Of a stretch of DNA of 64,000 bases, positions 51,837 through 60,273 are shown piece after piece; position 1 is the first letter of the stretch; each line of letters starts with the position of its first letter. Under the pieces are notes generated by a model, which was given only the letters and a program-made list of their open reading frames with translations, did not search any database and had not been told where the DNA came from. Made by a program: the position numbers and the translations under genes. Source of the stretch: Lachnospiraceae bacterium (GTDB lineage: Bacteria; Bacillota; Clostridia; Lachnospirales; Lachnospiraceae); NCBI GenBank assembly GCA_910574965.1, contig CAJTDB010000002.1:210169-274168 (forward strand), read 5' to 3'.

Positions 51837-53092
51837 CACGACAAACGCATGAATGTTTACTCCCACTCAAATCCTAAATTGCGGATTTTTAAATTTTCAT
51901 CAGTTCTTCGATAAACTGTGCCGGTGCAAAGCTTATGTTAAACCGCTTCCTTCTTAGTGACATCTTTGTTCCCCTTATCTCTATCAGTTTCAACATGCTC
52001 AGACACCATTTTCGGATGATGTTCTGGTTCTGCGCTGCTGTTTTATCCAGTGTGGTATTTGCATCCTCCTTAAATGTCACATCCAGATGCCAGTGCATAC
52101 TTTCCACTGCCCAGTGTCCCCGTACTGCCCGGCTGAACAGTTCGATGTCTTCACAAAGGCTGCTGATATAATACCGGTATTCCTCTTTCTCTGTTTCTCC
52201 CTTTCGGATGGTTTTCTTCTCCATCCCTATACTTTTCAGCCCCTTCCACTGGTTTTTCTGGTACATCCACGCCGTCTCTTCCGTTTGGTAGTACTCCCTT
52301 ATCTCTATCTGACCGTGCGCTTTCTCTGTTGTTTTTTTATACCCGGACCCTTTCTTTAGTTCTTCACATATCTGCTGGTCTTCAAAATACTGGCGTATGT
52401 CCATTTCCAGATTTCCCTGGTTTCCCTTTACTGCCAGCACATAATCTGCACGCCTTTTCCGGATTGTTTCCGCGATTGCCGTCTGCGTCCCCATCGCATC
52501 AATGGTTACAACCTGCCCTTTTATCTCTATGCTTTCCAGCACTTTAGGAATTGCCGTGATCTCATTACTTTTTTCTTCCACTGCTTTCTGCCCCAGGCAG
52601 TATCCGTCTTCCCTGCTCCAGGCAGAAACGATATGGCATGGTTTTGTCCCTTCCCTTTTATTGGAACGCATGGTTTTCCCATCCACACAGATGATTTTTT
52701 TCAGCTTTTCCCCTTCATTGCTGTCCAGCAATTCCTGCCATTTCCGCTGAAGCTGCTGCAGATTCTCCGGGCGTATCATCCCCATAACGCGCTGTATGGT
52801 ATCGTGAGACGGAACTCCATTCTTCAATTCGATATACTGTCTCAGATACTCCTCATTCCACAGTGCAAAATCTGCGATCTGCTCCCATGTGTCCGCATTG
52901 GCAAGTGTTGCAAAAAGCACAATGATCAAAATATCCTTTATACTGTGGCGTACTTTTCTGTGCTGCCTGACATCCTCGATGATCTCCATCCATTCCAGTA
53001 ACTGCTCCATATCACCATCTCCGTTTTTATTTCCATTATAACGGATAATGGAGCAGTTTGTTCACATTTTATTTACTCATGCGTTTGTCGTG
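51837..53092 (-). mobile_element. Intact ISAs1-family insertion sequence
   Basis: 1256 bp bounded by inverted ends CACGACAAACGCATGA (51837-51852) and its complement (53077-53092). It is flanked by a 9-bp direct repeat GCCTGGTGG at 51828-51836 and 53093-53101, the expected target duplication. It carries one full-length transposase gene. The perfect duplication suggests a recent insertion. Confidence 0.93.
51889..53010 (-). CDS. ISAs1-family (DDE) transposase
   Basis: 373 residues, full length. The N-terminal DDE_Tnp_1-associated domain (DVRQHRKVRHSIKDILIIVLFATLANADTWEQIADF) precedes the RNase H-fold catalytic domain: KKIICVDGKTMRSNKREG (first Asp), QVVTIDAMGTQTAIAETI (second Asp) and RGHWAVESMHWHLDVTFKEDANTT (catalytic Glu), as in the H-repeat/ISAs1 group. 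No frameshift or stop, so it may be active. Sits centrally between the inverted ends of the element at 51837-53092. Confidence 0.96.
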   Translation of the reverse strand: MEQLLEWMEIIEDVRQHRKVRHSIKDILIIVLFATLANADTWEQIADFALWNEEYLRQYIELKNGVPSHDTIQRVMGMIRPENLQQLQRKWQELLDSNEGEKLKKIICVDGKTMRSNKREGTKPCHIVSAWSREDGYCLGQKAVEEKSNEITAIPKVLESIEIKGQVVTIDAMGTQTAIAETIRKRRADYVLAVKGNQGNLEMDIRQYFEDQQICEELKKGSGYKKTTEKAHGQIEIREYYQTEETAWMYQKNQWKGLKSIGMEKKTIRKGETEKEEYRYYISSLCEDIELFSRAVRGHWAVESMHWHLDVTFKEDANTTLDKTAAQNQNIIRKWCLSMLKLIEIRGTKMSLRRKRFNISFAPAQFIEELMKI

Positions 53093-53143
53093 GCCTGGTG
53101 GCACGGCTTTTTGGCCGGCTTTTATAAGGTCCGATTTTTACTG

Positions 53144-53749
53144 CTAAACTGTCTTCTGTTGTTTAAATTCCTCCCGTTTTTTTACAATCTTACAAAAATC
53201 TTCTTTCGTGGTCTCATACTTGGAATCATCCCGCAGAATTGCCGAAGGATGGTATACCGCTGTCAGCGCACAATTTTTCCGGTATGTCCAGGTGCCATGC
53301 TGCCTGGTAATCCGAAAATCCGGCGAGATGATGCGCTGCGCGGCCACACGGCCAAGGCAGACTATGATTTTTGGCTTCAGCAGAAACGTTTCGTATTTTA
53401 AATATGGGAAACATGCCTCTTTTTCCTCTTCCTTTGGGTCACGATTGCCGGGAGGATGGCATTTTAAAATGTTGGTAATGTAGATCTCCTCCCTTTTTAG
53501 CCCGCAGTCCTCCAGAAGTCTGTCCAGTATTTCCCCCGAACCTCCCACAAACGGAATCCCCTGCCGATCTTCCTGACTTCCGGGTGCTTCGGCAATCAGC
53601 ATAAGATCAGCCTGACGGTTTCCGCGCCCCATAACCGGCAGATGCCTGGTCCGGCTCAACGGGCATTGGGTGCAGACGGCAAGGTGCTGTTCGATATCGT
53701 TCCATGTGTATTGCATAAATTTTTGAGTCCTCTCTTGTTTATTCAGCAT
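53144..53749 (-). CDS. Family 4 uracil-DNA glycosylase (iron-sulfur)
   Basis: 201 residues. Removes uracil from DNA in base-excision repair. A cysteine pair CTQCPLSRTR near residue 31 and another pair (ILKCHPPGNRDPKEEEKEACFPYL) supply the 4Fe-4S ligands of the family. Active-site motif A is EAPGSQEDRQGIPFVGGSGEIL and motif B is TAVYHPSAILRD. The IS element lies just downstream of its 3' end, 43 bases away, and does not interrupt it. An internal ATG at residue 12 (MQYTWNDIEQ) is a possible alternative start. Confidence 0.95.
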   Translation of the reverse strand: MLNKQERTQKFMQYTWNDIEQHLAVCTQCPLSRTRHLPVMGRGNRQADLMLIAEAPGSQEDRQGIPFVGGSGEILDRLLEDCGLKREEIYITNILKCHPPGNRDPKEEEKEACFPYLKYETFLLKPKIIVCLGRVAAQRIISPDFRITRQHGTWTYRKNCALTAVYHPSAILRDDSKYETTKEDFCKIVKKREEFKQQKTV

Positions 53750-53879
53750 TGGCTGTCAGCACTCTCATATACGGTCTCCCGCCATCACGTATATCCGCCG
53801 GGGCTTGCTGTCATTTATATTGTACTGTAGATGGAATTATGATTCCATATTTTCAGCTTCATTTCCTGTTAAGGAACCG

Positions 53880-54065
53880 TCATAAAATTTGCCCTTTTCC
53901 CGTATATGGATGGCTTTTTGCATATGCAGACGCATTTACTGCAAACTCTCCTGGTTGCATTTTATCAAAATATTTTCTCTGCCATACTTTATAATCAATT
54001 TTCTTATCATATCCTGGATATGAAGTTTGGCTTATGTTTCTAAATAAATACGTATTGGGAATTGA
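53880..54065 (-). pseudogene. C-terminal fragment of an unidentified protein
   Basis: The minus-strand frame from 54062 to the TGA at 53880 reads about 60 residues without a start, including SYPGYDKKIDYKVWQRKYFDKM and QPGEFAVNASAYAKSHPYTG. Composition looks like real protein but there is no start and no upstream continuation in frame. I do not recognise it. The rest of the 486-bp gap (53750-54235) holds only a small ATGGAAT/ATTCCAT hairpin at 53831 and the antitoxin promoter. Confidence 0.35.
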
Positions 54066-54173
54066 TTATCATACGGCCGGTTATAACTACAATTATCGCT
54101 CGAAATTCATAACATAATCTATGCAAATTAACGCAAGTTAAATCATGTCCAACAAGGAATATAATACATACGC

Positions 54174-54202
54174 TTGCTTTCAGCATACAATAGTGCTATA
54201 AT
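54174..54202 (+). promoter_or_regulatory. Promoter of the antitoxin gene
   Basis: TTGCTT (54174-54179), 17-base spacer, TATAAT (54197-54202), 34 bases before the antitoxin ATG. Confidence 0.65.
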
Positions 54203-54235
54203 AACCACAACTCCAATATGAAAGGAGAGAGATCT

Positions 54236-54505
54236 ATGGCACTGTCAACCATAACCGCAAGGGTAGACGAAAAAGACAAGGCCAGCTTTGACACCTTCTG
54301 CTCCAATGTCGGCCTGAATACTTCTACTGCAATCAACTTGTTTGTGAAAGCAGTTTTGCGCGAAAATCGTATCCCGTTTGAAATCGCCCAGACTACCGAC
54401 CCATTCTTCTCCGAGGCAAACATGGCCTATGTGAAGAAATCCGTCCAGGAGCTGAAAGCCGGGAAAAGCACCGTCCATGAACTGATTGAGGCAGACGATG
54501 AGTGA
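54236..54505 (+). CDS. RelB/DinJ-type antitoxin
   Basis: 89 residues. Ribbon-helix-helix N-terminus MALSTITARVDEKDKASFDTFCSNVGLNTSTAINLFVKAVLRENRIPFEI, characteristic of RelB/DinJ antitoxins that bind their own promoter; the rest (SVQELKAGKSTVHELIEADDE) is the toxin-wrapping part. ATG at 54236 follows AAAGGAGAGAGATCT; the frame opens six codons earlier without support. Its partner gene overlaps its end in the usual toxin-antitoxin manner but is broken after about 15 codons, so the antitoxin is orphaned here. Confidence 0.92.
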   Translation: MALSTITARVDEKDKASFDTFCSNVGLNTSTAINLFVKAVLRENRIPFEIAQTTDPFFSEANMAYVKKSVQELKAGKSTVHELIEADDE

Positions 54506-54545
54506 AAAAATATGGTCAGACGATGCTTGGGAGGATTATCTCTCC
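54498..54545 (+). pseudogene. Truncated YoeB/Txe-type toxin
   Basis: The ATG at 54498 overlaps the antitoxin stop and encodes MSEKIWSDDAWEDYL, the invariant start of YoeB/Txe mRNA-cleaving toxins. Homology then stops abruptly; the sequence continues in unrelated codons from a transposase remnant on the other strand. The catalytic Glu, Arg and His regions are gone, so the toxin is dead. Confidence 0.8.
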
Positions 54546-54770
54546 AGGGCAGATGCACTTCCCGTATTTCCTGGGGCGTCCACGCTTACCAATAGGGACA
54601 GGAGAAAGTTCGTACATAGCAGTGTCAACACGAGCATCCATGGCATCATCAATGGGCAGGAACAGCGGCAGACTTCAAGGGAATCGGAGACCACTCTGAC
54701 CGTTTTGGAAACAGTGGTACCGCTCCAGCGGGAATGGTCACAGTTATATGTCCTGATTTCTGGCTTAAAT
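54546..54770 (-). pseudogene. Remnant of an IS4-like transposase
   Basis: On the minus strand one frame reads PLFLPIDDAMDARVDTAMYE then LSPVPIGKRGRPRKYGKC, with the RGRPRKxG motif common in IS4/IS701-type DDE transposases. Another frame upstream reads RTYNCDHSRWSGTTVSKTV. The two are frameshifted relative to each other and both ends are missing. It joins the broken toxin on one side and the last gene of the island operon on the other. Confidence 0.5.
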
Positions 54771-54774
54771 GTAT

Positions 54775-56463
54775 CTATAGAACAGATCCATTCAAATACT
54801 GAAATAAACTGTATATTTCACCATAATACTTTTGAATATATGCCTTTACTTTTTTTTCATATTTCAAACTGTTTTCCTCTAACTGACTGCCATATAATGC
54901 CTCCTTTCCATGTTGTAAATAATCCTCCATAAACTTTTTCATATTTTCTCTTTTCTTTTCCTCTTCTATATTGTTAATCCACTGTTGAATATCCTCAAAA
55001 TTTTTATCTGATTCTTGCAGCATTTGTTCAATCAAATAATAAGGATTATTGGATACAAAATATGCAACTTTTAACTTGGGATTCATACTCTGCATTTCAA
55101 GCATATTTTTAACTTTTTCTAAATCTTTTCCACGTCTAATTATTGCTGTATAATCATCCATAAGAATCTCTAATTGCTTTAATAAATTGAAATGAACAAT
55201 AATAACCACTTGATTTTCTTTCAATTTTTTTTCAATAAACAGTTCATCACACAAACAAATATAATTCATTTTGCGATTATTAATTTGTGTAACCTTAATA
55301 TACATCTGTCCACAGCATGAACATTTATACTCTCTATGATTAGAAAGTATCAAACTCCCGCACCGCCCGCATTGTAAATAATTATGCTTATCATTCATGA
55401 TGATTTTAAAACGTTCCCACTCTTGCAGATCATCACAAATACGCACCATATAAGAAATTGGATCTTTTTGATAAGACATCCGAAATTCAGATTCAAATTT
55501 ATCTGTATGATGATATATTGCTATAGCAGACATTTCGATCAGACAGCGTTCCTCCGGCTTTAATGTATAGATTTTACCATTATGATAAAAATGCATTAAC
55601 AAACTAATCGCGGATAAAACCCCATGGTTATTCATATCGTATTTCTGTCTAATCTTTATATGATCCGTCTGCTGGAATAATTGACTTTCAAGAAGAGTTG
55701 CTTTTATTTGCGCAAAATCTGCTTTTACTACTGGAGAAAGTATATTTAAATAAGGGGGAAATTCTGTCAACGTCTTCGCTGTACGAAGATAATATTCCAA
55801 CGGATAACCAATATCATGCAGCATTGAACTAATCATAAATATTTTATATGTCCATTCCTGTAACTTATCGATTACATTCTGCCTATACTCAGGCTCTAAA
55901 ATCCCCCGAACAGTATTTTGCGATATATTTGATATTTTCGCATTCCCAAATTCTGCTGTTATTGCCTGATAAACGAGATAATTTGCTGTTGAACTTTCTG
56001 CTGCCATAATTTTTTTTACTATATCTTCTAAATATCCGTATTCCAATAAAAGCACTGAACCCAGAAATGCATTCTTCATCTGATGCTTGGCATGTTCTCT
56101 GATATGAACCGGATTCCCCTTAGCATCATGCTCAAAAAAAATCTCATTTTCAATCGTCCCATAATTATTCAGCAAAAGTTTTTCCAGTCCTTCTATTCCA
56201 ACATATTCATGTAAAAATTTCTGCATTCCATCCAATACACAAAGCTGTGCACGTGCATCCCTTTCTCCATATAGCAGACTTTTGGAACCCATCATTTCAT
56301 TTACATTACAATTAGTCATGCCGTATGGAGCAATCAAACTTTTCTTCTTCCATTCCTTTTTTAATCTATGTTTGTAAATCCCTTTTTCATCCTCTCCATG
56401 GCCATAAAAAAGATAATCAAAATAGCGGTACATTTCCTTATCATTTATTATTATCCTACTCAT
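54775..56463 (-). CDS. HD-domain phosphohydrolase with an inserted zinc ribbon
   Basis: 562 residues. An HD superfamily metal site can be traced in order: HIREHAKHQMKNAFLGSVL (His, about 127), MISSMLHDIGYPLEYY (HD pair, about 218), MNNHGVLSAISLLMH (His, about 283), IAIYHHTDKF (His-His, about 321) and ICDDLQEWERF (Asp, about 346). A zinc ribbon follows directly: CGRCGSLIL...YKCSCCGQM (CxxC-CxxC, about 370-393). The C-terminal 150 residues are helical. HD proteins cleave nucleotides, cyclic nucleotides or nucleic acid; which applies here is unknown. It is the last gene of a five-gene AT-rich operon and 26 bases after the ParA-like gene. It could be the effector. Confidence 0.7.
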   Translation of the reverse strand: MSRIIINDKEMYRYFDYLFYGHGEDEKGIYKHRLKKEWKKKSLIAPYGMTNCNVNEMMGSKSLLYGERDARAQLCVLDGMQKFLHEYVGIEGLEKLLLNNYGTIENEIFFEHDAKGNPVHIREHAKHQMKNAFLGSVLLLEYGYLEDIVKKIMAAESSTANYLVYQAITAEFGNAKISNISQNTVRGILEPEYRQNVIDKLQEWTYKIFMISSMLHDIGYPLEYYLRTAKTLTEFPPYLNILSPVVKADFAQIKATLLESQLFQQTDHIKIRQKYDMNNHGVLSAISLLMHFYHNGKIYTLKPEERCLIEMSAIAIYHHTDKFESEFRMSYQKDPISYMVRICDDLQEWERFKIIMNDKHNYLQCGRCGSLILSNHREYKCSCCGQMYIKVTQINNRKMNYICLCDELFIEKKLKENQVVIIVHFNLLKQLEILMDDYTAIIRRGKDLEKVKNMLEMQSMNPKLKVAYFVSNNPYYLIEQMLQESDKNFEDIQQWINNIEEEKKRENMKKFMEDYLQHGKEALYGSQLEENSLKYEKKVKAYIQKYYGEIYSLFQYLNGSVL

Positions 56464-56489
56464 AATCAGCTAGCCTTTCTTACAAACTA

Positions 56490-57350
56490 TCACGACAATT
56501 TCATATAATTTCCTTCGTTCATAATATAGTCATCTGGTTGATTTTCTACTTTTTCTTCACTCAAATAAGTATTTTTAACCGCTATATTGGACGAATATCT
56601 CCAACAATAAACAGACGTTTTTATCATATCAAACTCTTTCTTAATTTTGGCAGCTATATCCTGCCACATCTGCATAGTATCTTCATTTCTCTCATCTTTC
56701 ATCCATTTACTATAATTCTGAATATCATTTAGGACAATATGAATATTTCTCATACTGGGATTCACTTCAAAAGATTCTGCACTGCTTTTAATACAAGAAA
56801 TACTCTTCTTAATATGCGCTGCATCTAATGTCGTTACATAATTTTCTTCAATTTCTATTTTCCACTTTATTTTATTTTCATAACATTCTAATAACAGTTC
56901 CTGCTCCAGTTCTGAGAATCCCGGTGCGCAATCTATGACCAGCAGACTTGTAGATGTTTGAGACAGAGTACTGCTAATAAATTCAGACACTTTAAATTTG
57001 AGGAGTATTTCATCCAATTCCTTATGATGTATAAAATACTCTTCTCCAGAAAAAATTTTATTCTTGAATCCCGGATCCAAATACGCCACATGCAAAACAG
57101 CTGTCTCTTTATCTAATGAAAGATCAATTTCCACTGTTTTTCCTGTATTATTAAAGCACAACTTCTTCGGCAATTTTTCTTCATCAAAAAGATAGCTGGT
57201 AGCTGTACCTAAAATGTCCAAATCCATGTAAATAACATTATCATATTTTTCTTTTTCCCGGAAAAGATTCGTAATACAGTGCATTAACGACAAAGTTGTT
57301 TTACCTGCACCTCCTTTATATGAATTAACAAAAATTATTTTTCCGCCCAT
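56490..57350 (-). CDS. ParA/MinD-type P-loop ATPase
   Basis: 286 residues. Deviant Walker A KGGAGKTTLSL directly after IIFVNSYKGG, with the signature Lys. Walker A' is in VIYMDLDILGTATSYLF and a Walker B-like strand in SLLVIDCAPGFSELEQ. Such ATPases dimerise on ATP and position or switch partner proteins. There is no ParB-like partner or centromere-like repeat here, so a partition role is unlikely. The ATG at 57350 lies one base after the stop of the upstream 973-residue gene (TAATATG), indicating translational coupling. A GTG four codons earlier is possible. Confidence 0.85.
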   Translation of the reverse strand: MGGKIIFVNSYKGGAGKTTLSLMHCITNLFREKEKYDNVIYMDLDILGTATSYLFDEEKLPKKLCFNNTGKTVEIDLSLDKETAVLHVAYLDPGFKNKIFSGEEYFIHHKELDEILLKFKVSEFISSTLSQTSTSLLVIDCAPGFSELEQELLLECYENKIKWKIEIEENYVTTLDAAHIKKSISCIKSSAESFEVNPSMRNIHIVLNDIQNYSKWMKDERNEDTMQMWQDIAAKIKKEFDMIKTSVYCWRYSSNIAVKNTYLSEEKVENQPDDYIMNEGNYMKLS

Positions 57351-57351
57351 A

Positions 57352-60273
57352 TTAATTCTCACGTATCCTTTCTTCCAGTTTTATCAATTGTTCATATTCT
57401 TTTTCTTCAAGCAGTTCCTTACAGCCTTTTGTATTCAATATCTTTAATGGTAAATTACTATCATAACGTTCTTGAAACAGATTTTTTGTCCGTTTATCAA
57501 TAATCGGTTTCTGCGATAAAAACTGCAGCAGTTCATGCACTTTTACTGCCTGTGTACAGTCAGCTGCTCTCTTACCCATCTTATTTAACAAATTACTGTG
57601 TTCTTCTTTATATCTGTACGAAAAGCTTACTCCTTTACACAAATTCTCTGCCAAAAGAATTGAAAATATTTCTCCGTCTCCTGCATTTAATTGGTTTCTC
57701 CATAAATCTCTAAAATACATTGTCAGCACATTCTTTTTTTTCAAAAATTTATTAAACTGCCAGTCCATCCATTTCTCACAAATCTCCTTCCCGTCCGGTG
57801 CAATTTCTGTTTCATCTTCATTCGTTTGTACAATGCACTGACAAATATTAGTTCTATCTTCATTCCATATTTCCAAAAGAATATCTTCTACATCTGGTAA
57901 TATCTTTTCTGGCAATTTTTCCAACCCAAATGCCTCATCATACAGTTCTGACAACGAACAGAGAATGCTGTTATTTTCAATCTTTATATCCTCCTCTTGT
58001 TCTGAACTAAAACACAGAACCGTTATATTTTTTCCATTATATTTTTTTCGAAATGCCTTCATATATTGTGTTTGATAGATCTCAGAAAGAATATGCTCAT
58101 TTGAACTTAGAATAACAAAAGTTTTATCTTTGTCTTCATGTACCGTCCGATTGATAAGCTCTAAAATCCTGCTGTCAAGCTCTCTGCTTTTCCACCTCCA
58201 AAACCCTTCCTGTCCTTCGAAAGCAATCTGCTGCATAGTATCCCACATAACTGGAATATCTGATGTACCTTCTCCTATGTACCTCTCTACCTGTTCTTTC
58301 AAATTAAACTTCTTAATCCGAGCAAAGGCAGAATTCACATTATTCTTATAGGCAGCCATACGCGGCTCTCGGTATAGCAGCTCATTGTCAGCCATAATTA
58401 TCATATCCGATTCTTTTGTAATCTGAACAAGATTATACTTTCCATCAGACAAATATGCATTCCTGCCAAATCTGAACCGGACAATATCATCGGCCCCTAT
58501 TGCATCCCACATCTGAGAAAGCATTTTTTTTAATTCTTCCTCTTTGGCAGAAAGAATCAAAAAATCTACCCGTCCTATATTATATTTTTCTTTTGCACTT
58601 AATTTACGTATCCTGTGTACGATTCCAAAAAGTCCTGATATTTCTGAAATATCTATCAGACAAATTTTATAGTATGTCAAATACGGATGCCTGATAATAT
58701 AATCTAAAATCTGCTGCTGTACAATTTTAAAATCCAATACAGAATATATTGTTCCATCGTCCATACCACCGAAGTCAGTATATGCTTTCAAAATAGTAGT
58801 ATTATCCAGTGTAAATCGTTTATCTCCTTTCCTGATAAATTCTATCGGAAACTGCATTCCAACTTTATCTACCAGTGCGCACCATACCATATTTTTAACT
58901 TCATCTCTATCATTTTCTTCCAAAACTATTTCATACAGTCTTAAAACTGTCATATAATAAAATACCCTAATCGGATGATAATATGGCATCTGGATACACC
59001 GGTTTTGTACTCTGCAAAAAAGCAGCAAATACTCTTGCATAATTTCTCTGGCTGCATCCATATCTCGAAATCTTTCATCCGTAATCAAATCCGACAATAA
59101 TTCCAGATAAATCTTTGTATATGTCTCCGCCAAATCACAAAATGATTTTAGACAAACAGGAGTTGCTTCACAAACTTTTTTTTGTACTTTTACGAATGCG
59201 TCTGACAATTCTAAAATTCTGTTTATTATTTCTTCCCTTTTGTTAAATGGAAGGTTACTGATTTTCACTCTTTCAGTCATCTGATTGATCTGACGGTTGC
59301 TTAAACCAATATCCTCTTTTGAAAGCTGATAATCACTCCATCCTATAATAAATTCAGCATTTTCTTTTATATGATCTGTCATCCATTCCTTCTCTATTAC
59401 ATTTATACGATCTATCATCCATTCCTGCTTTATTTCTTTTATATCATCCGACAGATCTTCACTTAACATATATTCATATGAATTCCTATAAATCTTTTCT
59501 TCAACAGATGCTGATGCCACAAGATTTTCTTTTTTATCTCTTGGTGCCTGCTTCAACCACTCATTTTCAACGGCAGTCTCATATGGAATAGAGGAAAAAA
59601 TGCTCTGCAAATCACCCTTTGATAAAGCCGCCGATATCTGGCGTTCCTGCTTTTTATCTTTAATTTTATGATTCATCAACGCTCTTGTAAGCCGATTATC
59701 TACTACAGAATAGCGGGAATTTTTAATCATCCTACGTATTTTGCCTTTAAAAAGAAACTCTTTATCATTACTCTTCCATATACCTAACAGCGATAAATTT
59801 TTATTCATCTTAGTCGGTACTATTTTCCCTTTTGTAATACATTTATTCAAATATGTCAATAAATCTATAAAAGAAACTTCACTCTGTTCCAATATAACTT
59901 CTAATACTCCATTTGCTTTTGCTCCTAATTGTATCTCAAATACTTTCTCTATACATTTTAGTAGTAAATCCTTATCCTGAGGCAACACAGAATATTCATT
60001 AAAATCCTTTAGGGAATCTATCTGCTTAATACCTTCTCCTGACAGTAATACAATTCTTTGAACATTTATATCATTACGATAATGTACAGCTTCGGAATAA
60101 TCCTCGTTATTTACAACTGCCACCTTATATTTTTGAAAATCGGAACTGTTTATACTTTTCAAAAATTCTTCATCAATATCACATAAAGATATGAAAAACT
60201 CATCTCTGCCTTCTGTCAGTATTTCAATGTAATGTTTAATATACTTTATAAATATACTCTGTAAATCATTCAT
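57352..60273 (-). CDS. Large protein of unknown function, core of the island operon
   Basis: 973 residues, AT-rich codons. I see no Walker A, no HD motif and no nuclease signature. The N-terminal 120 residues look like an alpha/beta domain (VAVVNNEDYSEAVHYRNDI, QRIVLLSGEGIKQI), similar in feel to the sensor or nucleotide-binding heads of some defence proteins. The middle is long and helical. Near 540-720 alternating strands and helices appear (YYKICLIDISEISGLFGIV, RVDFLILSAKEEELKKML, DMIIMADNELLY), loosely recalling the non-helicase part of DptH. It overlaps the preceding DptG-like gene by four bases (ATGA). Naming a function would be invention. Confidence 0.7.
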   Translation of the reverse strand: MNDLQSIFIKYIKHYIEILTEGRDEFFISLCDIDEEFLKSINSSDFQKYKVAVVNNEDYSEAVHYRNDINVQRIVLLSGEGIKQIDSLKDFNEYSVLPQDKDLLLKCIEKVFEIQLGAKANGVLEVILEQSEVSFIDLLTYLNKCITKGKIVPTKMNKNLSLLGIWKSNDKEFLFKGKIRRMIKNSRYSVVDNRLTRALMNHKIKDKKQERQISAALSKGDLQSIFSSIPYETAVENEWLKQAPRDKKENLVASASVEEKIYRNSYEYMLSEDLSDDIKEIKQEWMIDRINVIEKEWMTDHIKENAEFIIGWSDYQLSKEDIGLSNRQINQMTERVKISNLPFNKREEIINRILELSDAFVKVQKKVCEATPVCLKSFCDLAETYTKIYLELLSDLITDERFRDMDAAREIMQEYLLLFCRVQNRCIQMPYYHPIRVFYYMTVLRLYEIVLEENDRDEVKNMVWCALVDKVGMQFPIEFIRKGDKRFTLDNTTILKAYTDFGGMDDGTIYSVLDFKIVQQQILDYIIRHPYLTYYKICLIDISEISGLFGIVHRIRKLSAKEKYNIGRVDFLILSAKEEELKKMLSQMWDAIGADDIVRFRFGRNAYLSDGKYNLVQITKESDMIIMADNELLYREPRMAAYKNNVNSAFARIKKFNLKEQVERYIGEGTSDIPVMWDTMQQIAFEGQEGFWRWKSRELDSRILELINRTVHEDKDKTFVILSSNEHILSEIYQTQYMKAFRKKYNGKNITVLCFSSEQEEDIKIENNSILCSLSELYDEAFGLEKLPEKILPDVEDILLEIWNEDRTNICQCIVQTNEDETEIAPDGKEICEKWMDWQFNKFLKKKNVLTMYFRDLWRNQLNAGDGEIFSILLAENLCKGVSFSYRYKEEHSNLLNKMGKRAADCTQAVKVHELLQFLSQKPIIDKRTKNLFQERYDSNLPLKILNTKGCKELLEEKEYEQLIKLEERIREN

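Noticed and set aside
53749..53994. 81-residue plus-strand frame upstream of the antitoxin
   Set aside because: No ribosome binding site and a composition typical of chance frames; the minus strand there holds a more protein-like fragment.
54486..54932. 148-residue plus-strand frame after the antitoxin
   Set aside because: Only the first 15 codons are toxin-like, in a different register; the rest runs through transposase remnant and the 3' end of the HD gene on the other strand.
56490..57350. Plasmid partition locus
   Set aside because: There is a ParA-type ATPase but no ParB-like gene, centromere-like repeats or replication initiator nearby.
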